From CAZWUZ01 sp964637655 [NCBI: uncultured bacterium] (GTDB lineage: Bacteria > DAOPZR01), in contig CAZWUZ010000058.1 in the NCBI GenBank assembly GCA_964637655.1, forward strand, positions 1 through 9,254: a DNA stretch of 9,254 nt. The letters run 5' to 3'. Every line of letters begins with the position of its first letter. Within the stretch, counting starts at the first letter, position 1. Under the pieces are notes generated by a model. The model was not told where the DNA came from, did not search any database, and saw nothing but the letters and a program-made list of their open reading frames with translations. The position numbers and the translations under genes were made by a program. Positions 1 through 8,002 of the stretch are shown here, piece after piece.

Positions 1-894
1 GACCACGCCCTTGTTTTCGACGCCGAAATAGGCGTCGTTGCCCTTGTTGCCGAGCAGGTCGCGCAGGTCGACGTTCTTCTGTTCGAGTGCCACCTGCTGG
101 TCATGCAGCATCTGCCGCGACAGGTCGCGCGCGAGGCGGCTGCGGCGGCGGTCGGTAACATCGCGGAAAAACCAGACGCGCCCGCGACAGGCATCGTCAT
201 CGCCGCGCATCGGCGCCGTGTAGCGCTCGACTATCCGCCCGTCGCGCAGCGTGATCTCGTCAGTGGCCGCCTCCTCCGGGTGCGCATTGAGGTGCTGCAG
301 GCGGTCACGATAGGCCTCGGGCTGCGCCACCCGCTCGCACATCACCCCGCGCAACAGGTCAACATCGCGCAGGCGCAGCGTGGCCGGCGGAATATCCCAC
401 AGTTCCGCGAACCGCCGGTTATGCGACAGCACCAGCCCCTGCTCGTCGATCACGAGAATACCGTCAGGGGAAACCTCCTGCTGCGTACGCAGGATGCGGT
501 TGCTCCGTTCGAGCGCGGCCTGTGCCGCCACGCGTTCACCGATATCACGCGCCACGCTGACAATGAGGTTCCGCCCGCCGGCAGTCAGCAGGCGGGCATG
601 CACCTCGACCGGGCAAACGGTGCCATCCTTCGCCCGGTGCGCGCTGGTGAAAATGGTCTGACCGGTTCTTTTCAGTTCGCGTATGCGGTCAATGATGTGC
701 GCGGCGGCATCGGGTGCGTCGAGTTCCGGAAGCGTCAGCGCCAGCAGTTCGCTGCGCGTGTAGCCGCCGGCGGCCGCCGCGGCGCGGTTGGCATACAGCA
801 TGCGCCCTTTCAGGTCGAACAGGTAGACCGGGTCGGCGATGCTGTCGAGCAGTTCCGTTGCCGGTACCGATACGTGCTTCCCGGTGACAATCAT
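1..894 (-). CDS. PAS-domain sensory protein, N-terminal part (runs off the window)
   Basis: The minus strand is open from an ATG at 894-892 to the window edge, giving 298 residues without a stop. The start has a GGAGGG ribosome site about 3 bases upstream. Residues about 11-118 form a first PAS domain (DPVYLFD, then YANRAAA, ending in SVARDIGERV). Residues about 140-250 form a second one (SPDGILVIDEQG, ending in WFFRDVTDRRR). After these comes a charged helical stretch (about 251-281) typical of the linker before an output domain. No membrane segment or signal peptide is visible, so it is probably a cytosolic sensor. The output domain (histidine kinase, GGDEF or other) lies beyond the left edge and cannot be named. 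It is divergent from the CheR-N/response-regulator pair, which makes it a plausible partner of that regulator, but this is inference. The PAS assignment is strong and the kinase identity is open. Confidence 0.85.
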   Translation of the reverse strand, partial: MIVTGKHVSVPATELLDSIADPVYLFDLKGRMLYANRAAAAAGGYTRSELLALTLPELDAPDAAAHIIDRIRELKRTGQTIFTSAHRAKDGTVCPVEVHARLLTAGGRNLIVSVARDIGERVAAQAALERSNRILRTQQEVSPDGILVIDEQGLVLSHNRRFAELWDIPPATLRLRDVDLLRGVMCERVAQPEAYRDRLQHLNAHPEEAATDEITLRDGRIVERYTAPMRGDDDACRGRVWFFRDVTDRRRSRLARDLSRQMLHDQQVALEQKNVDLRDLLGNKGNDAYFGVENKGVV

Positions 895-909
895 ACACCC
901 TCCGCGTCG

Positions 910-938
910 ATAGTACCATATAGCATTATGCACGGCAA
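910..938 (-). promoter_or_regulatory. Candidate sigma-70-type promoter for the PAS protein
   Basis: Read on the minus strand, TTGCCG (938-933) and TACTAT (915-910) are separated by 17 bases. Each matches four of six positions of the -35 and -10 consensus. The -10 box lies about 15 bases before the start codon, which would leave a very short leader. This is weak pattern evidence in an AT-rich region. Confidence 0.3.
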
Positions 939-950
939 ATTCATGCTATA
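919..950. promoter_or_regulatory. Inverted repeat, possible operator
   Basis: TATAGCAT at 919-926 and its exact reverse complement ATGCTATA at 943-950 are separated by 16 bases. The repeat covers the -35 box and spacer of the candidate leftward promoter, as a repressor or autoregulatory site would. No specific regulator can be assigned. Confidence 0.3.
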
Positions 951-1067
951 CGCAGCCGTACCGCAACTGACACCCCCCCGGCATCAAGTCATATCATATC
1001 TAATAGCAGCACTATATGTTCACTGCAAGTTTTGACATATTTTGGCAGTATGCACCACGAATATCGT

Positions 1068-1080
1068 ATAGTTATACTAT
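1068..1080. promoter_or_regulatory. AT-rich dyad with -10-like TATACT upstream of the CheR-N-like gene
   Basis: ATAGT (1068-1072), TAT, ACTAT (1076-1080) is a perfect short palindrome. It includes TATACT at 1073-1078, a good -10 match for rightward transcription toward the gene at 1184. No well-spaced -35 box accompanies it. TTGACA at 1032-1037 is about 35 bases upstream, too far for a standard promoter. It may be a promoter or a binding site; support is weak. Confidence 0.22.
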
Positions 1081-1183
1081 ATTATTTATACTCGCACATT
1101 GCCTCTTGGCAAAGCCACCGGAATGCGGTAAGGTAGGGGCGCGATACGCAGAAACTGAATAGCAACAGTTTGGGGGAGGGAAT

Positions 1184-1465
1184 ATGTCACACACGTTGCA
1201 CACCCGTCTGGCCGACGAGGAGTACCACACGCTGGCACTGCTCGTCGGGGAGCATTCCGGCATCTGCCTGGGTGCTGCCGCCCGGGAGGCCGTCTGCACC
1301 CGCGCCCGGCAGCAGATGCACGAGCATGGCTGCCGGCGCTTCGGCGACTACCTCGACCGTCTGCAGCACGACAGGGCCCATACGCTCCTTGCCGACCTTT
1401 GCGCCCCGCTGCACTGCCGCGCGCCACGTCTCTTTGCCGGCAGCGCGGTACGGTGCGACGCATGA
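1184..1465 (+). CDS. Stand-alone CheR N-terminal-domain-like protein
   Basis: This is a 93-residue protein. Residues about 11-85 follow the pattern of the helical N-terminal domain of CheR chemotaxis methyltransferases: an EYHTLALLVGEHSGICLG stretch (CheR has F..i..li....GI.L), an R-rich helix (TRARQQM, 39-45), then FGDYLDRL (53-60, CheR-like F..YL..L). In CheR this domain helps bind the receptor, and a SAM-dependent methyltransferase domain of roughly 190 residues follows. Here the protein stops where that domain would begin, and no methyltransferase sequence follows in any frame, because the response regulator starts at once. The start is fixed by GGGGGAGGG just upstream. The stop overlaps the next ATG (ATGA), so the two are translationally coupled. 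It may be a binding adaptor or a decayed CheR. The family resemblance comes from remembered motifs, so confidence is moderate. Confidence 0.6.
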   Translation: MSHTLHTRLADEEYHTLALLVGEHSGICLGAAAREAVCTRARQQMHEHGCRRFGDYLDRLQHDRAHTLLADLCAPLHCRAPRLFAGSAVRCDA

Positions 1466-1869
1466 GCGCCCGGCGACAATCGCCACCGCTGGTGATGCTG
1501 GTGGATGACGACCCCGACACGCTCACGTTTCTCACTGATTTCCTGCACAGCGAAGGGTTCCGGGTGAGTGCGTGGACGGACTGGTCGGACGCGGAGCGTA
1601 CGCTGGCGGACGAAGTGCCTGCCCTGCTTGTCCTCGACGTGATGATGCCCGCGGTCAGCGGCTACCGGGCAGCGGAACGACTGCGTCGGCAGTGCGGGCG
1701 CAGCGTTCCCGTCCTGATGTACTCGGCCCTCAGCCGTGATGACGCGGTCGTGCAGGGCTTTGCCAGCGGCACCAACGCCTACCTGTGCAAACCGGCCTCG
1801 CTGGAGCAGCTGCGCGCGGTCATCGCGCACCTGCTGGCCGAGTCACGCGAACTGCAGCGTTCGGCTTAG
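1462..1869 (+). CDS. Single-domain response regulator (REC only)
   Basis: This 135-residue receiver-domain protein has no output domain. The expected residues are all visible: the acidic pocket D15-D16-D17, the phospho-acceptor D59 in VLDVMMP, the switch Ser88 in YSALS, the aromatic switch Tyr107, and the invariant Lys110 followed by Pro111. It would be phosphorylated by a histidine kinase and act by protein-protein contact, like CheY or a phosphorelay intermediate. The ATG at 1462 is chosen over upstream in-frame starts because it overlaps the stop of the CheR-N-like gene as ATGA and gives the usual receiver length. The divergent PAS protein may be its partner, but that protein's kinase part is not visible. 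Its stop overlaps the stop of the convergent sugar reductase gene. Confidence 0.9.
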   Translation: MSARRQSPPLVMLVDDDPDTLTFLTDFLHSEGFRVSAWTDWSDAERTLADEVPALLVLDVMMPAVSGYRAAERLRRQCGRSVPVLMYSALSRDDAVVQGFASGTNAYLCKPASLEQLRAVIAHLLAESRELQRSA

Positions 1870-2753
1870 CCGTTCCTCTCCGCCAGCCAGCGCGGGATGC
1901 CGACCGCCGGCTCGACCGGCTCGAAACCGTCCGGCGGCAACGGGGCGACGATGAACCCGCAGTTTTCCGGCCGCGGGATGAAATCCTTCAGGTCGCGCAT
2001 GCGCATCATGTGCAACAGGCGCTCCGGCTGCGCGATTCCTGTCCGCTGCGCCACCATGCGGGCGAATTCGTAGCGGCTGATAACCTCGGGACAGCCGAGA
2101 TGCCATATTCCCGCCTGTTCATTCTGTACGAGCCGCCAGATCCCCTCCGCGGTGTCAGCCGTGTGGATGAACGAGCGGAACTGGTCAGTAAAGAGGTTCT
2201 GCACCTGTCCCGCATGCAGCGCATGGTACAGGCTCTCCGCATAGTGCGGGTTGTGCGCAGGCCCCCAGCCGTAGTTGATGGCACAGCGGACAACGCAACC
2301 ATGCTCCCCGAGTTCGCGGATGAGCAGTTCGCCGCGGTACTTGGTCTCACCGTAGAACGACAGCGGGGCAGGTTGCGCCTCTGCTGCGTACGGTCCCTGC
2401 TTCCCGTCGAAGACCAGATCGGTCGAGGTGTAGCAGACGCGTGCGCCGTTGTCTGCGGCCCAGTCGACAATGGTGCGCGTGCTGCCGACATTCACCGCCT
2501 CCGCGCGCGCCTTGTCCCGCTCGCACTCTTCCGCGGTCGCCATGGCCGCGGCGTGGATAATGGCGGACGGTTTCACGCGGTCAAGCAGTTCGCGCAGCGT
2601 CCGTGCATCGGCGATATCGAGGTGTGCGCCGTTCGCGCCCACGGGAAGATGCCGCCCGCCCACCGCGAACACCTCGACACCAAACGGTTTGCCTGCCAGC
2701 AGGTACTGCCCGATATGCCCGCTTGCCCCGGTAATGAGTACTGTTCCGGTCAT
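1866..2753 (-). CDS. RmlD-like SDR family sugar-nucleotide reductase/epimerase
   Basis: This 295-residue extended short-chain dehydrogenase resembles dTDP-4-dehydrorhamnose reductase (RmlD). It opens with the Rossmann motif LITGASGHIG (G9, G12, G15). It then shows D46 in LDIAD, IIHAAA at 65-70, the catalytic Ser/Thr in YTSTDLVFDG (108-117), and the catalytic pair Y134 and K138 in YGETK. The C-terminal RPENCGF (261-267) matches the RP-N-S/C element typical of RmlD. The family reduces or epimerises nucleotide sugars with NAD(P)H for cell-surface polysaccharide; the exact substrate is unknown. No other rml genes lie nearby, so a symbol is withheld. The start has GGGAG about 8 bases upstream. It lies 17 bases downstream, in transcription order, of a palindromic repeat, and a near-copy of its first nine codons sits on the far side of that repeat. 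Confidence 0.87.
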   Translation of the reverse strand: MTGTVLITGASGHIGQYLLAGKPFGVEVFAVGGRHLPVGANGAHLDIADARTLRELLDRVKPSAIIHAAAMATAEECERDKARAEAVNVGSTRTIVDWAADNGARVCYTSTDLVFDGKQGPYAAEAQPAPLSFYGETKYRGELLIRELGEHGCVVRCAINYGWGPAHNPHYAESLYHALHAGQVQNLFTDQFRSFIHTADTAEGIWRLVQNEQAGIWHLGCPEVISRYEFARMVAQRTGIAQPERLLHMMRMRDLKDFIPRPENCGFIVAPLPPDGFEPVEPAVGIPRWLAERNG

Positions 2754-2770
2754 AAAAAAGTCTCCCTACT

Positions 2771-2912
2771 GGGGACGGGTGTTAACAAACTTACAAACTT
2801 TCCTGAGCGTGCCTTATAAGCCACTTTCAGCCCCTCATCCAAGTCATTCGCCGTATAAAGGCATTATAAGGCCCCTGCACAAAAGTTTGTTAATTTGTAA
2901 ACACCTGTCCCC
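2771..2912. repeat. 142 bp MITE-like palindromic repeat, copy 1
   Basis: The element begins with GGGGAC and ends with GTCCCC. Its outer arms of about 31 bases are inverted repeats matching at about 27 positions. Inside them is a 9 bp inverted pair, GCCTTATAA at 2811-2819 and TTATAAGGC at 2864-2872. A second copy lies at 3492-3633 with the same length and orientation; the two differ at 11 of 142 positions. Bases 2793-2873 are identical to 3514-3594. It has no coding capacity and no clear target-site duplication. Length, terminal inverted repeats and intergenic position fit a non-autonomous mobile element (MITE or REP/BIME-like). It lies inside the leftward gene string, so it would be transcribed as a long hairpin just before the sugar reductase gene. 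Confidence 0.85.
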
Positions 2913-2948
2913 TTTGTGCCGCCCGGTAATCAGTACCGTCCCGGTCAT
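2913..2948 (-). pseudogene. Remnant of an SDR gene start
   Basis: An ATG at 2948-2946 begins nine codons reading MTGTVLITG, then three more codons, after which the frame enters the palindromic repeat. The 27 bases (2922-2948) match the first 27 bases of the intact SDR gene (2727-2753) at 24 positions. The three differences all fall at third codon positions and keep the protein the same. The ATG overlaps the thpR stop as ATGA, the normal operon-type junction, so an SDR gene once started here. Beyond the nine codons there is no similarity. This is either the stub of a displaced or deleted SDR gene or the product of a rearrangement involving the repeat. Confidence 0.6.
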
Positions 2949-3472
2949 GCCAGCGACTCCGTCGCCATGCGGTGATACTCTCCGTTGCGGCTTTGCATGA
3001 GCACGAGTTCCTGCACGGGCATGGTGCCGAATACGCGGCGATCCACGCACACAGCCGACAGGTCGCGCCCCGCGCGCCGGCAGCGGGCAATGGTCACGTG
3101 CGGGTGATACGGACGCTCGTCAACGGCAAAACCTTCCGCGACCGCCGCCTGTTGCAGGCGCTGCTGCAAGAGCGTCACTGCCGGGGTATCCGCAATACCT
3201 GCCCAGAGCACACGCCCCAACGCCGGCGCGGGAAACGCCCCAAGTCCCTGCAGCATCAGCGAAAAAGCCGGCGTGCCATGAACTGTTTGCAGCACCCGGT
3301 GCATCGCCCCCTCTTTGTCCGCCGCCTGCGGCCCGAGAAAGAGCAGTGTCAGGTGGTACTTGTCTGCCTGTTCCCAGCGCATCCATGCCGGCGGCAGTTC
3401 GAGCCGTCCTGTCAGTCCGCGCAGTCGCTCGCGCACTTCCTCAGCCAGCATGATACCGATAAACCAGTTCAA
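2945..3472 (-). CDS. thpR: RNA 2',3'-cyclic phosphodiesterase (2'-5' RNA ligase family)
   Basis: This 175-residue protein of the 2H phosphoesterase family has the usual ThpR length. Both signature HxT motifs are present: HLTLLFLG (H40, T42) and HPHVTIAR (H125, T127). Family features RVLWAGI (87-93) and a C-terminal LVLMQSRNGEY segment are also visible. The family hydrolyses 2',3'-cyclic phosphates in RNA and can join tRNA halves through 2'-5' bonds. I chose a TTG start at 3472 because it gives an N-terminus (NWFIGI) matching the family's usual M-R-L-F-I-A-I and has GGAG 8 bases upstream. A longer reading from a TTG at 3517 would begin inside the palindromic repeat and lacks a good ribosome site. 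The stop overlaps the ATG of the SDR remnant. The gene is bracketed by two copies of the 142 bp repeat. Confidence 0.88.
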   Translation of the reverse strand: MNWFIGIMLAEEVRERLRGLTGRLELPPAWMRWEQADKYHLTLLFLGPQAADKEGAMHRVLQTVHGTPAFSLMLQGLGAFPAPALGRVLWAGIADTPAVTLLQQRLQQAAVAEGFAVDERPYHPHVTIARCRRAGRDLSAVCVDRRVFGTMPVQELVLMQSRNGEYHRMATESLA

Positions 3473-3491
3473 AGGTAATACTCCATCACAT

Positions 3492-3633
3492 GGGGACAGG
3501 TGTTGACAAATTGACAAACTTTCCTGAGCGTGCCTTATAAGCCACTTTCAGCCCCTCATCCAAGTCATTCGCCGTATAAAGGCATTATAAGGCCTCTACA
3601 GAAAAGTTAGTCAATTTGTCAACACCCGTCCCC
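3492..3633. repeat. 142 bp MITE-like palindromic repeat, copy 2
   Basis: This is the second copy of the element at 2771-2912, in the same orientation and of equal length. Its arms match each other better than those of copy 1: only about three of the outer 31-32 positions are mismatched. The inner pair GCCTTATAA (3532-3540) and TTATAAGGC (3585-3593) is intact. The left arm holds a tandem 8-mer, TTGACAAA twice (3504-3519). It sits 7 bases beyond the stop of the GspG-like gene and 19 bases before the thpR start, so it fills the whole gap between them. A transcript through it would fold into a long hairpin that could stall polymerase, block degradation or separate expression of the flanking genes; none of this is shown by the sequence. 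Confidence 0.85.
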
Positions 3634-3640
3634 AGCATGT

Positions 3641-4078
3641 TCAGGGGATGCTTTCCATCACGCCCTGCGCGAAGATGTAGCGGATGGTTTCGGCTCTGTC
3701 GAAATCGGAATCGTGCACTGACTGAAGAGTATAGTTGCTGCCGTCGCTGGTAAAGGTGTAGGCGTTGTCCCACGGGTCGGGCGTGATGGTCGCCATATAA
3801 GGGCCAGACCAGCCCGCGGCATTGTCGCTGTAGAGCTGCAGAAGCGTGACGGGAAACTGTTTGCACTGCACATCGACCTGGTAGAGCGCCAGCGCCGAAT
3901 TGAACGCCCCGATATCGCCCGCCGCCGCCCCGCACATATCTTTCTCAATGGAACCAAAACGCGTGCAACGAGTGGGAGTTATTGCCAGTCCGCACACGAG
4001 CAGCACAAGGATGGTGACGGTCAGGCATCCCACCACCCAGACCGCCGGGTTGCCTTTGCCGCGCTCTTCGTCAGCCAT
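3641..4078 (-). CDS. GspG-like membrane-anchored protein (type II secretion pseudopilin-like)
   Basis: This protein has 145 residues. After a short charged N-terminus comes one hydrophobic segment (about 13-33). The rest resembles the C-terminal domain of the major pseudopilin GspG: DIGAFNSALALYQVD (55-69), a Q-FP-T stretch, GWSGPY (89-94), PDPWDNAY (100-107), then a Y-L-S-D tail. GspG polymerises in the type II secretion pseudopilus. Unlike true pseudopilins, there is no G-F-T-L-x-E prepilin peptidase site before the hydrophobic helix, and the local VVGCLTV is at best a degenerate version. It may instead stay as a membrane-anchored outward-facing domain. The ATG at 4078 is preferred because GGAGG lies 7 bases upstream; a GTG two codons earlier is possible. 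No other secretion genes are in the window. Four cysteines (18, 29, 38, 49) lie in or just after the membrane segment. Confidence 0.72.
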   Translation of the reverse strand: MADEERGKGNPAVWVVGCLTVTILVLLVCGLAITPTRCTRFGSIEKDMCGAAAGDIGAFNSALALYQVDVQCKQFPVTLLQLYSDNAAGWSGPYMATITPDPWDNAYTFTSDGSNYTLQSVHDSDFDRAETIRYIFAQGVMESIP

Positions 4079-4102
4079 GGCCACGCCTCCGCGCTGAATG
4101 TT

Positions 4103-4398
4103 CTACAGCCAGCCGGTGAAGACCAGTATGTTGGAAGTGAGGAGCGCGAGCAGAGCATTGACCACGGCCAGCGCGGTGGCCGCCACCAGCGCCACCACCC
4201 GCCGCTGCGGCGCGGTGAGCAGCGATTCCGGCATGACCAGCAGCAGCCAGCGCACCGCGACGAGCATGACCACCACCAGCAGCGCGGCACTGAGGAAATC
4301 GGCCGCCTGCTGCAGGGCGCCGCTGCGCGCATTCGCCTGCGCGACGACGGCGGCATGCTGCGCCACCAGCGCCACCGAGAGCACCGCCAGCGGGATTC

Positions 4399-4402
<4 letters not shown>
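4103..4402 (-). CDS. Small hydrophobic membrane protein of unknown function
   Basis: This 99-residue protein belongs to no family I recognise. Residues 4-21 form a hydrophobic, alanine/valine-rich N-terminal helix followed by AQANA, which could be a signal peptide cleaved after AQA or an uncleaved anchor. Two further membrane helices are likely at about 36-57 and 69-96. Between them is a short loop with MPES and APQRR, the positive charges suggesting that loop is cytoplasmic. Its ATG overlaps the lepA stop as ATGA, so its translation is probably coupled to lepA. The GspG-like gene starts about 25 bases after its stop, so these two small membrane proteins are likely made together. Its reality rests on the overlap, the hydropathy pattern and the lack of any better frame. 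Confidence 0.65.
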
Positions 4403-6201
<1,799 letters not shown>

Positions 6202-6223
6202 TGCGTCAGTCCTACCATGTTCA

Positions 6224-7999
6224 TCAGGATGCGGCGTCGAGGCGGCAGACGCCGCCGACGCAGGTCAGGTGTGGAATCAGTTTGTGCAGGCGCGGGACGA
6301 GCACCTTGTGCGCGTACTGCTCGATGGCCCGGCTGCTGGTGAGCGAGAGCAGGGCATCGACGTGTTCCCGGCACTCCTGCACGCTGAGCGCCCGGACCAG
6401 CAGCTTGACCGCCGGGACATTGGTCGCGCCGAGCGACAGGCAGTCAATGCCCAGGCCGAGAAAATAGACCACGAAGAGCGGGTCCCAGGCGAGTTCGCCG
6501 CAGACCGAGAGCGGCTTGTCCGCGCCGCGGGCGATGCGCGCCACCGCGGCAATGAGACGCAGCACCGCGGGGTGCAGCGGGCGGTAGTATTCCTCGACGC
6601 GACGGTTGCCGCGTTCCGCGGCGAGCGTATACTGCACGAGGTCGTTGGTCCCCAGCGAAAGAAAATCGACGTCGTTGATGATGGTGTCCAGCGCAATGGC
6701 CGCGGCGGGGATCTCGATCATCGCCCCGACCGGCACGTCCTTGCGGTGCGGAATGCCGCGTCGCTGCAGATCGGCGGCGCATTCCCCCAGCGCCTTGCGC
6801 AGCCGGCGCACCTCTTCGACGCTGCTGATCATCGGCACCAGCAGGCGCACGTCACCGAGGAAGGCGGCGCGCAGGATGGCGCGGAGCTGCGTGTGCAGCA
6901 GGTCGTGGTGGGCGAAGCCGAGACGGATGGCGCGCAACCCGAGGAAGGGATTCGCATCGGCATCGTCACCGAGGTCGAGCAGCTTGTCCCCGCCCAGGTC
7001 GCAGGTGCGGATGACCACGGGGCGTTGGCCGCACGCCTCGACCAGCGCGCGGTAGGCGGCAAACTGTGTCTGCTCGTCGGGCAGTTCCTCATGGGCGAGG
7101 TAGAGGTACTCGCTGCGGAAGAGCCCCACCCCCTCGCCGCCGGCCGCGACGAGGTCGGCCACCTCATCGGCAGCATCGACATTCCCCCAGACCGCAACCG
7201 CGGTACCATCGCGGGTGACCGCCGGCTGCTGTGCCGCCGCGCGTTGCGTGACCGACGCGCGGCGCAGTTTTTCCTGCTGCGCGCGGTACTTCTCGATCAC
7301 CTTCGGAGCGGGATTGAGCAGCAGTTTCCCCTCGATGGCGTCGAGAATCGCCACTTCGCCGTTGTGTACGCGCCCGATGACCCCGGCCGCACCGGCCAGC
7401 GCCGGGATACCGCGCGCGCGCGCCATGATGGCGGCGTGCGAGGTGGTCGCCCCGACCTCGGTGACGATACCGGCCACCTTGCCCGGCGGAATGGACGCCA
7501 GGTCGGACGGATAGAGTTCACGCGCCACGAGAATGACCGGTTCGCTCAGCGTCCCGAGGTCGGGACGCCCCTTCTCCTGCAGCACGTGCATGACGCGCCG
7601 CCCGACATCGGCGATATCGGCGAGGCGTTCGCGGAAGTAGGTGTCCCCGATGGCGTTGAACTGCTCGGCCAGGTCCTCGAGCACCTGGTGCACCGCCCAC
7701 TCGGGCGCCACTTTCTGCGAACGGATGAGTTCAGTTACCGCGCCGATGAAGAGCGGGTCATCGAGCATCAGCAGTTGCGCGTCGAATACCGCCGCGGTGG
7801 CCTCCGCCTCGGCATCGAGTTTCGCCCGCAGCGCGGTCAGTTCCTGCCCCGCCAGCGTCACCGCCTCGCGGAAGCGGACGAGTTCGGCCTCGAGGCGGTC
7901 ATCGGGCAGCGTTTCGCGCCTGACCTGCACCTCCTCGACGTGGTAGACGAGGAGCGGACCGATGGCTATGCCGGTGCCGATGGGAACGCCCTTGAGCAC
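6224..7999 (-). CDS. ptsI: PTS Enzyme I, PEP-protein phosphotransferase
   Basis: This 591-residue Enzyme I is slightly longer than the usual 570-575. It takes phosphate from PEP onto its active-site histidine and passes it to HPr in the cytosol. His188 lies in [11 protein letters not shown]; most family members read GGRTSH, so the Arg two residues before Ser is a Thr here. The PEP-binding C-terminal barrel shows GLFRSEYLY (R295), RTCDLGGDK (R331), [10 protein letters not shown] (350-359), [14 protein letters not shown] (447-460) and the catalytic C500 in [10 protein letters not shown]. The start is GTG at 7999 ([14 protein letters not shown]), with GGGAGAG in the end of the HPr gene; the HPr stop is 3 bases away, so the pair is translationally coupled. 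The last 15-20 residues, including a CVGGVC stretch (580-585), are an unusual extension. Function is secure. Confidence 0.96.
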   Translation of the reverse strand: MLKGVPIGTGIAIGPLLVYHVEEVQVRRETLPDDRLEAELVRFREAVTLAGQELTALRAKLDAEAEATAAVFDAQLLMLDDPLFIGAVTELIRSQKVAPEWAVHQVLEDLAEQFNAIGDTYFRERLADIADVGRRVMHVLQEKGRPDLGTLSEPVILVARELYPSDLASIPPGKVAGIVTEVGATTSHAAIMARARGIPALAGAAGVIGRVHNGEVAILDAIEGKLLLNPAPKVIEKYRAQQEKLRRASVTQRAAAQQPAVTRDGTAVAVWGNVDAADEVADLVAAGGEGVGLFRSEYLYLAHEELPDEQTQFAAYRALVEACGQRPVVIRTCDLGGDKLLDLGDDADANPFLGLRAIRLGFAHHDLLHTQLRAILRAAFLGDVRLLVPMISSVEEVRRLRKALGECAADLQRRGIPHRKDVPVGAMIEIPAAAIALDTIINDVDFLSLGTNDLVQYTLAAERGNRRVEEYYRPLHPAVLRLIAAVARIARGADKPLSVCGELAWDPLFVVYFLGLGIDCLSLGATNVPAVKLLVRALSVQECREHVDALLSLTSSRAIEQYAHKVLVPRLHKLIPHLTCVGGVCRLDAAS

Positions 8000-8002
8000 G
8001 CC

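Larger units (their letters stand above)
895..1183. other. AT-rich divergent intergenic region
   Basis: These 289 bases separate the leftward PAS protein from the rightward CheR-N-like gene. The stretch from about 910 to 1090 is clearly richer in A and T than the GC-rich genes on both sides. It contains two inverted repeats and candidate promoter elements, listed separately. I see no RNA gene and no convincing small coding frame. The rightward gene has a very purine-rich ribosome site (GGGGGAGGG at 1172-1180), 3 bases before its ATG. Confidence 0.6.

Noticed and set aside
103-1035. Plus-strand frame of 310 codons across the left end
   Set aside because: It is the antisense shadow of the two-PAS-domain protein and continues into the AT-rich non-coding region; no domain or ribosome site supports it.
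1042-1056. Sigma-54-type promoter around TTGGCAGTATGCACC
   Set aside because: The GG and GC doublets are only 6 bases apart instead of 10.
1032-1078. TTGACA (1032-1037) with TATACT (1073-1078) as a sigma-70 promoter
   Set aside because: The spacing is about 35 bases, twice the normal distance, and no better -10 lies 16-18 bases after TTGACA.
1785-2819. Plus-strand frame of 344 codons opposite the SDR gene
   Set aside because: It lies antisense to a clear SDR gene with intact catalytic motifs, and ends inside the palindromic repeat.
2754-2920. Target-site duplications flanking the palindromic repeats
   Set aside because: The bases beside copy 1 (ACT and TTT) and copy 2 (CAT and AGC) show no matching direct repeat.
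3470-3517. Longer thpR starting at a TTG inside the palindromic repeat
   Set aside because: It would add 15 residues not typical of the family and has no good ribosome site, while the TTG at 3472 has GGAG at proper spacing and gives the family's N-terminus.
2771-3633. The two repeat copies as a CRISPR array
   Set aside because: Only two copies of 142 bp exist, separated by a real gene; there are no short regular repeats or spacers.
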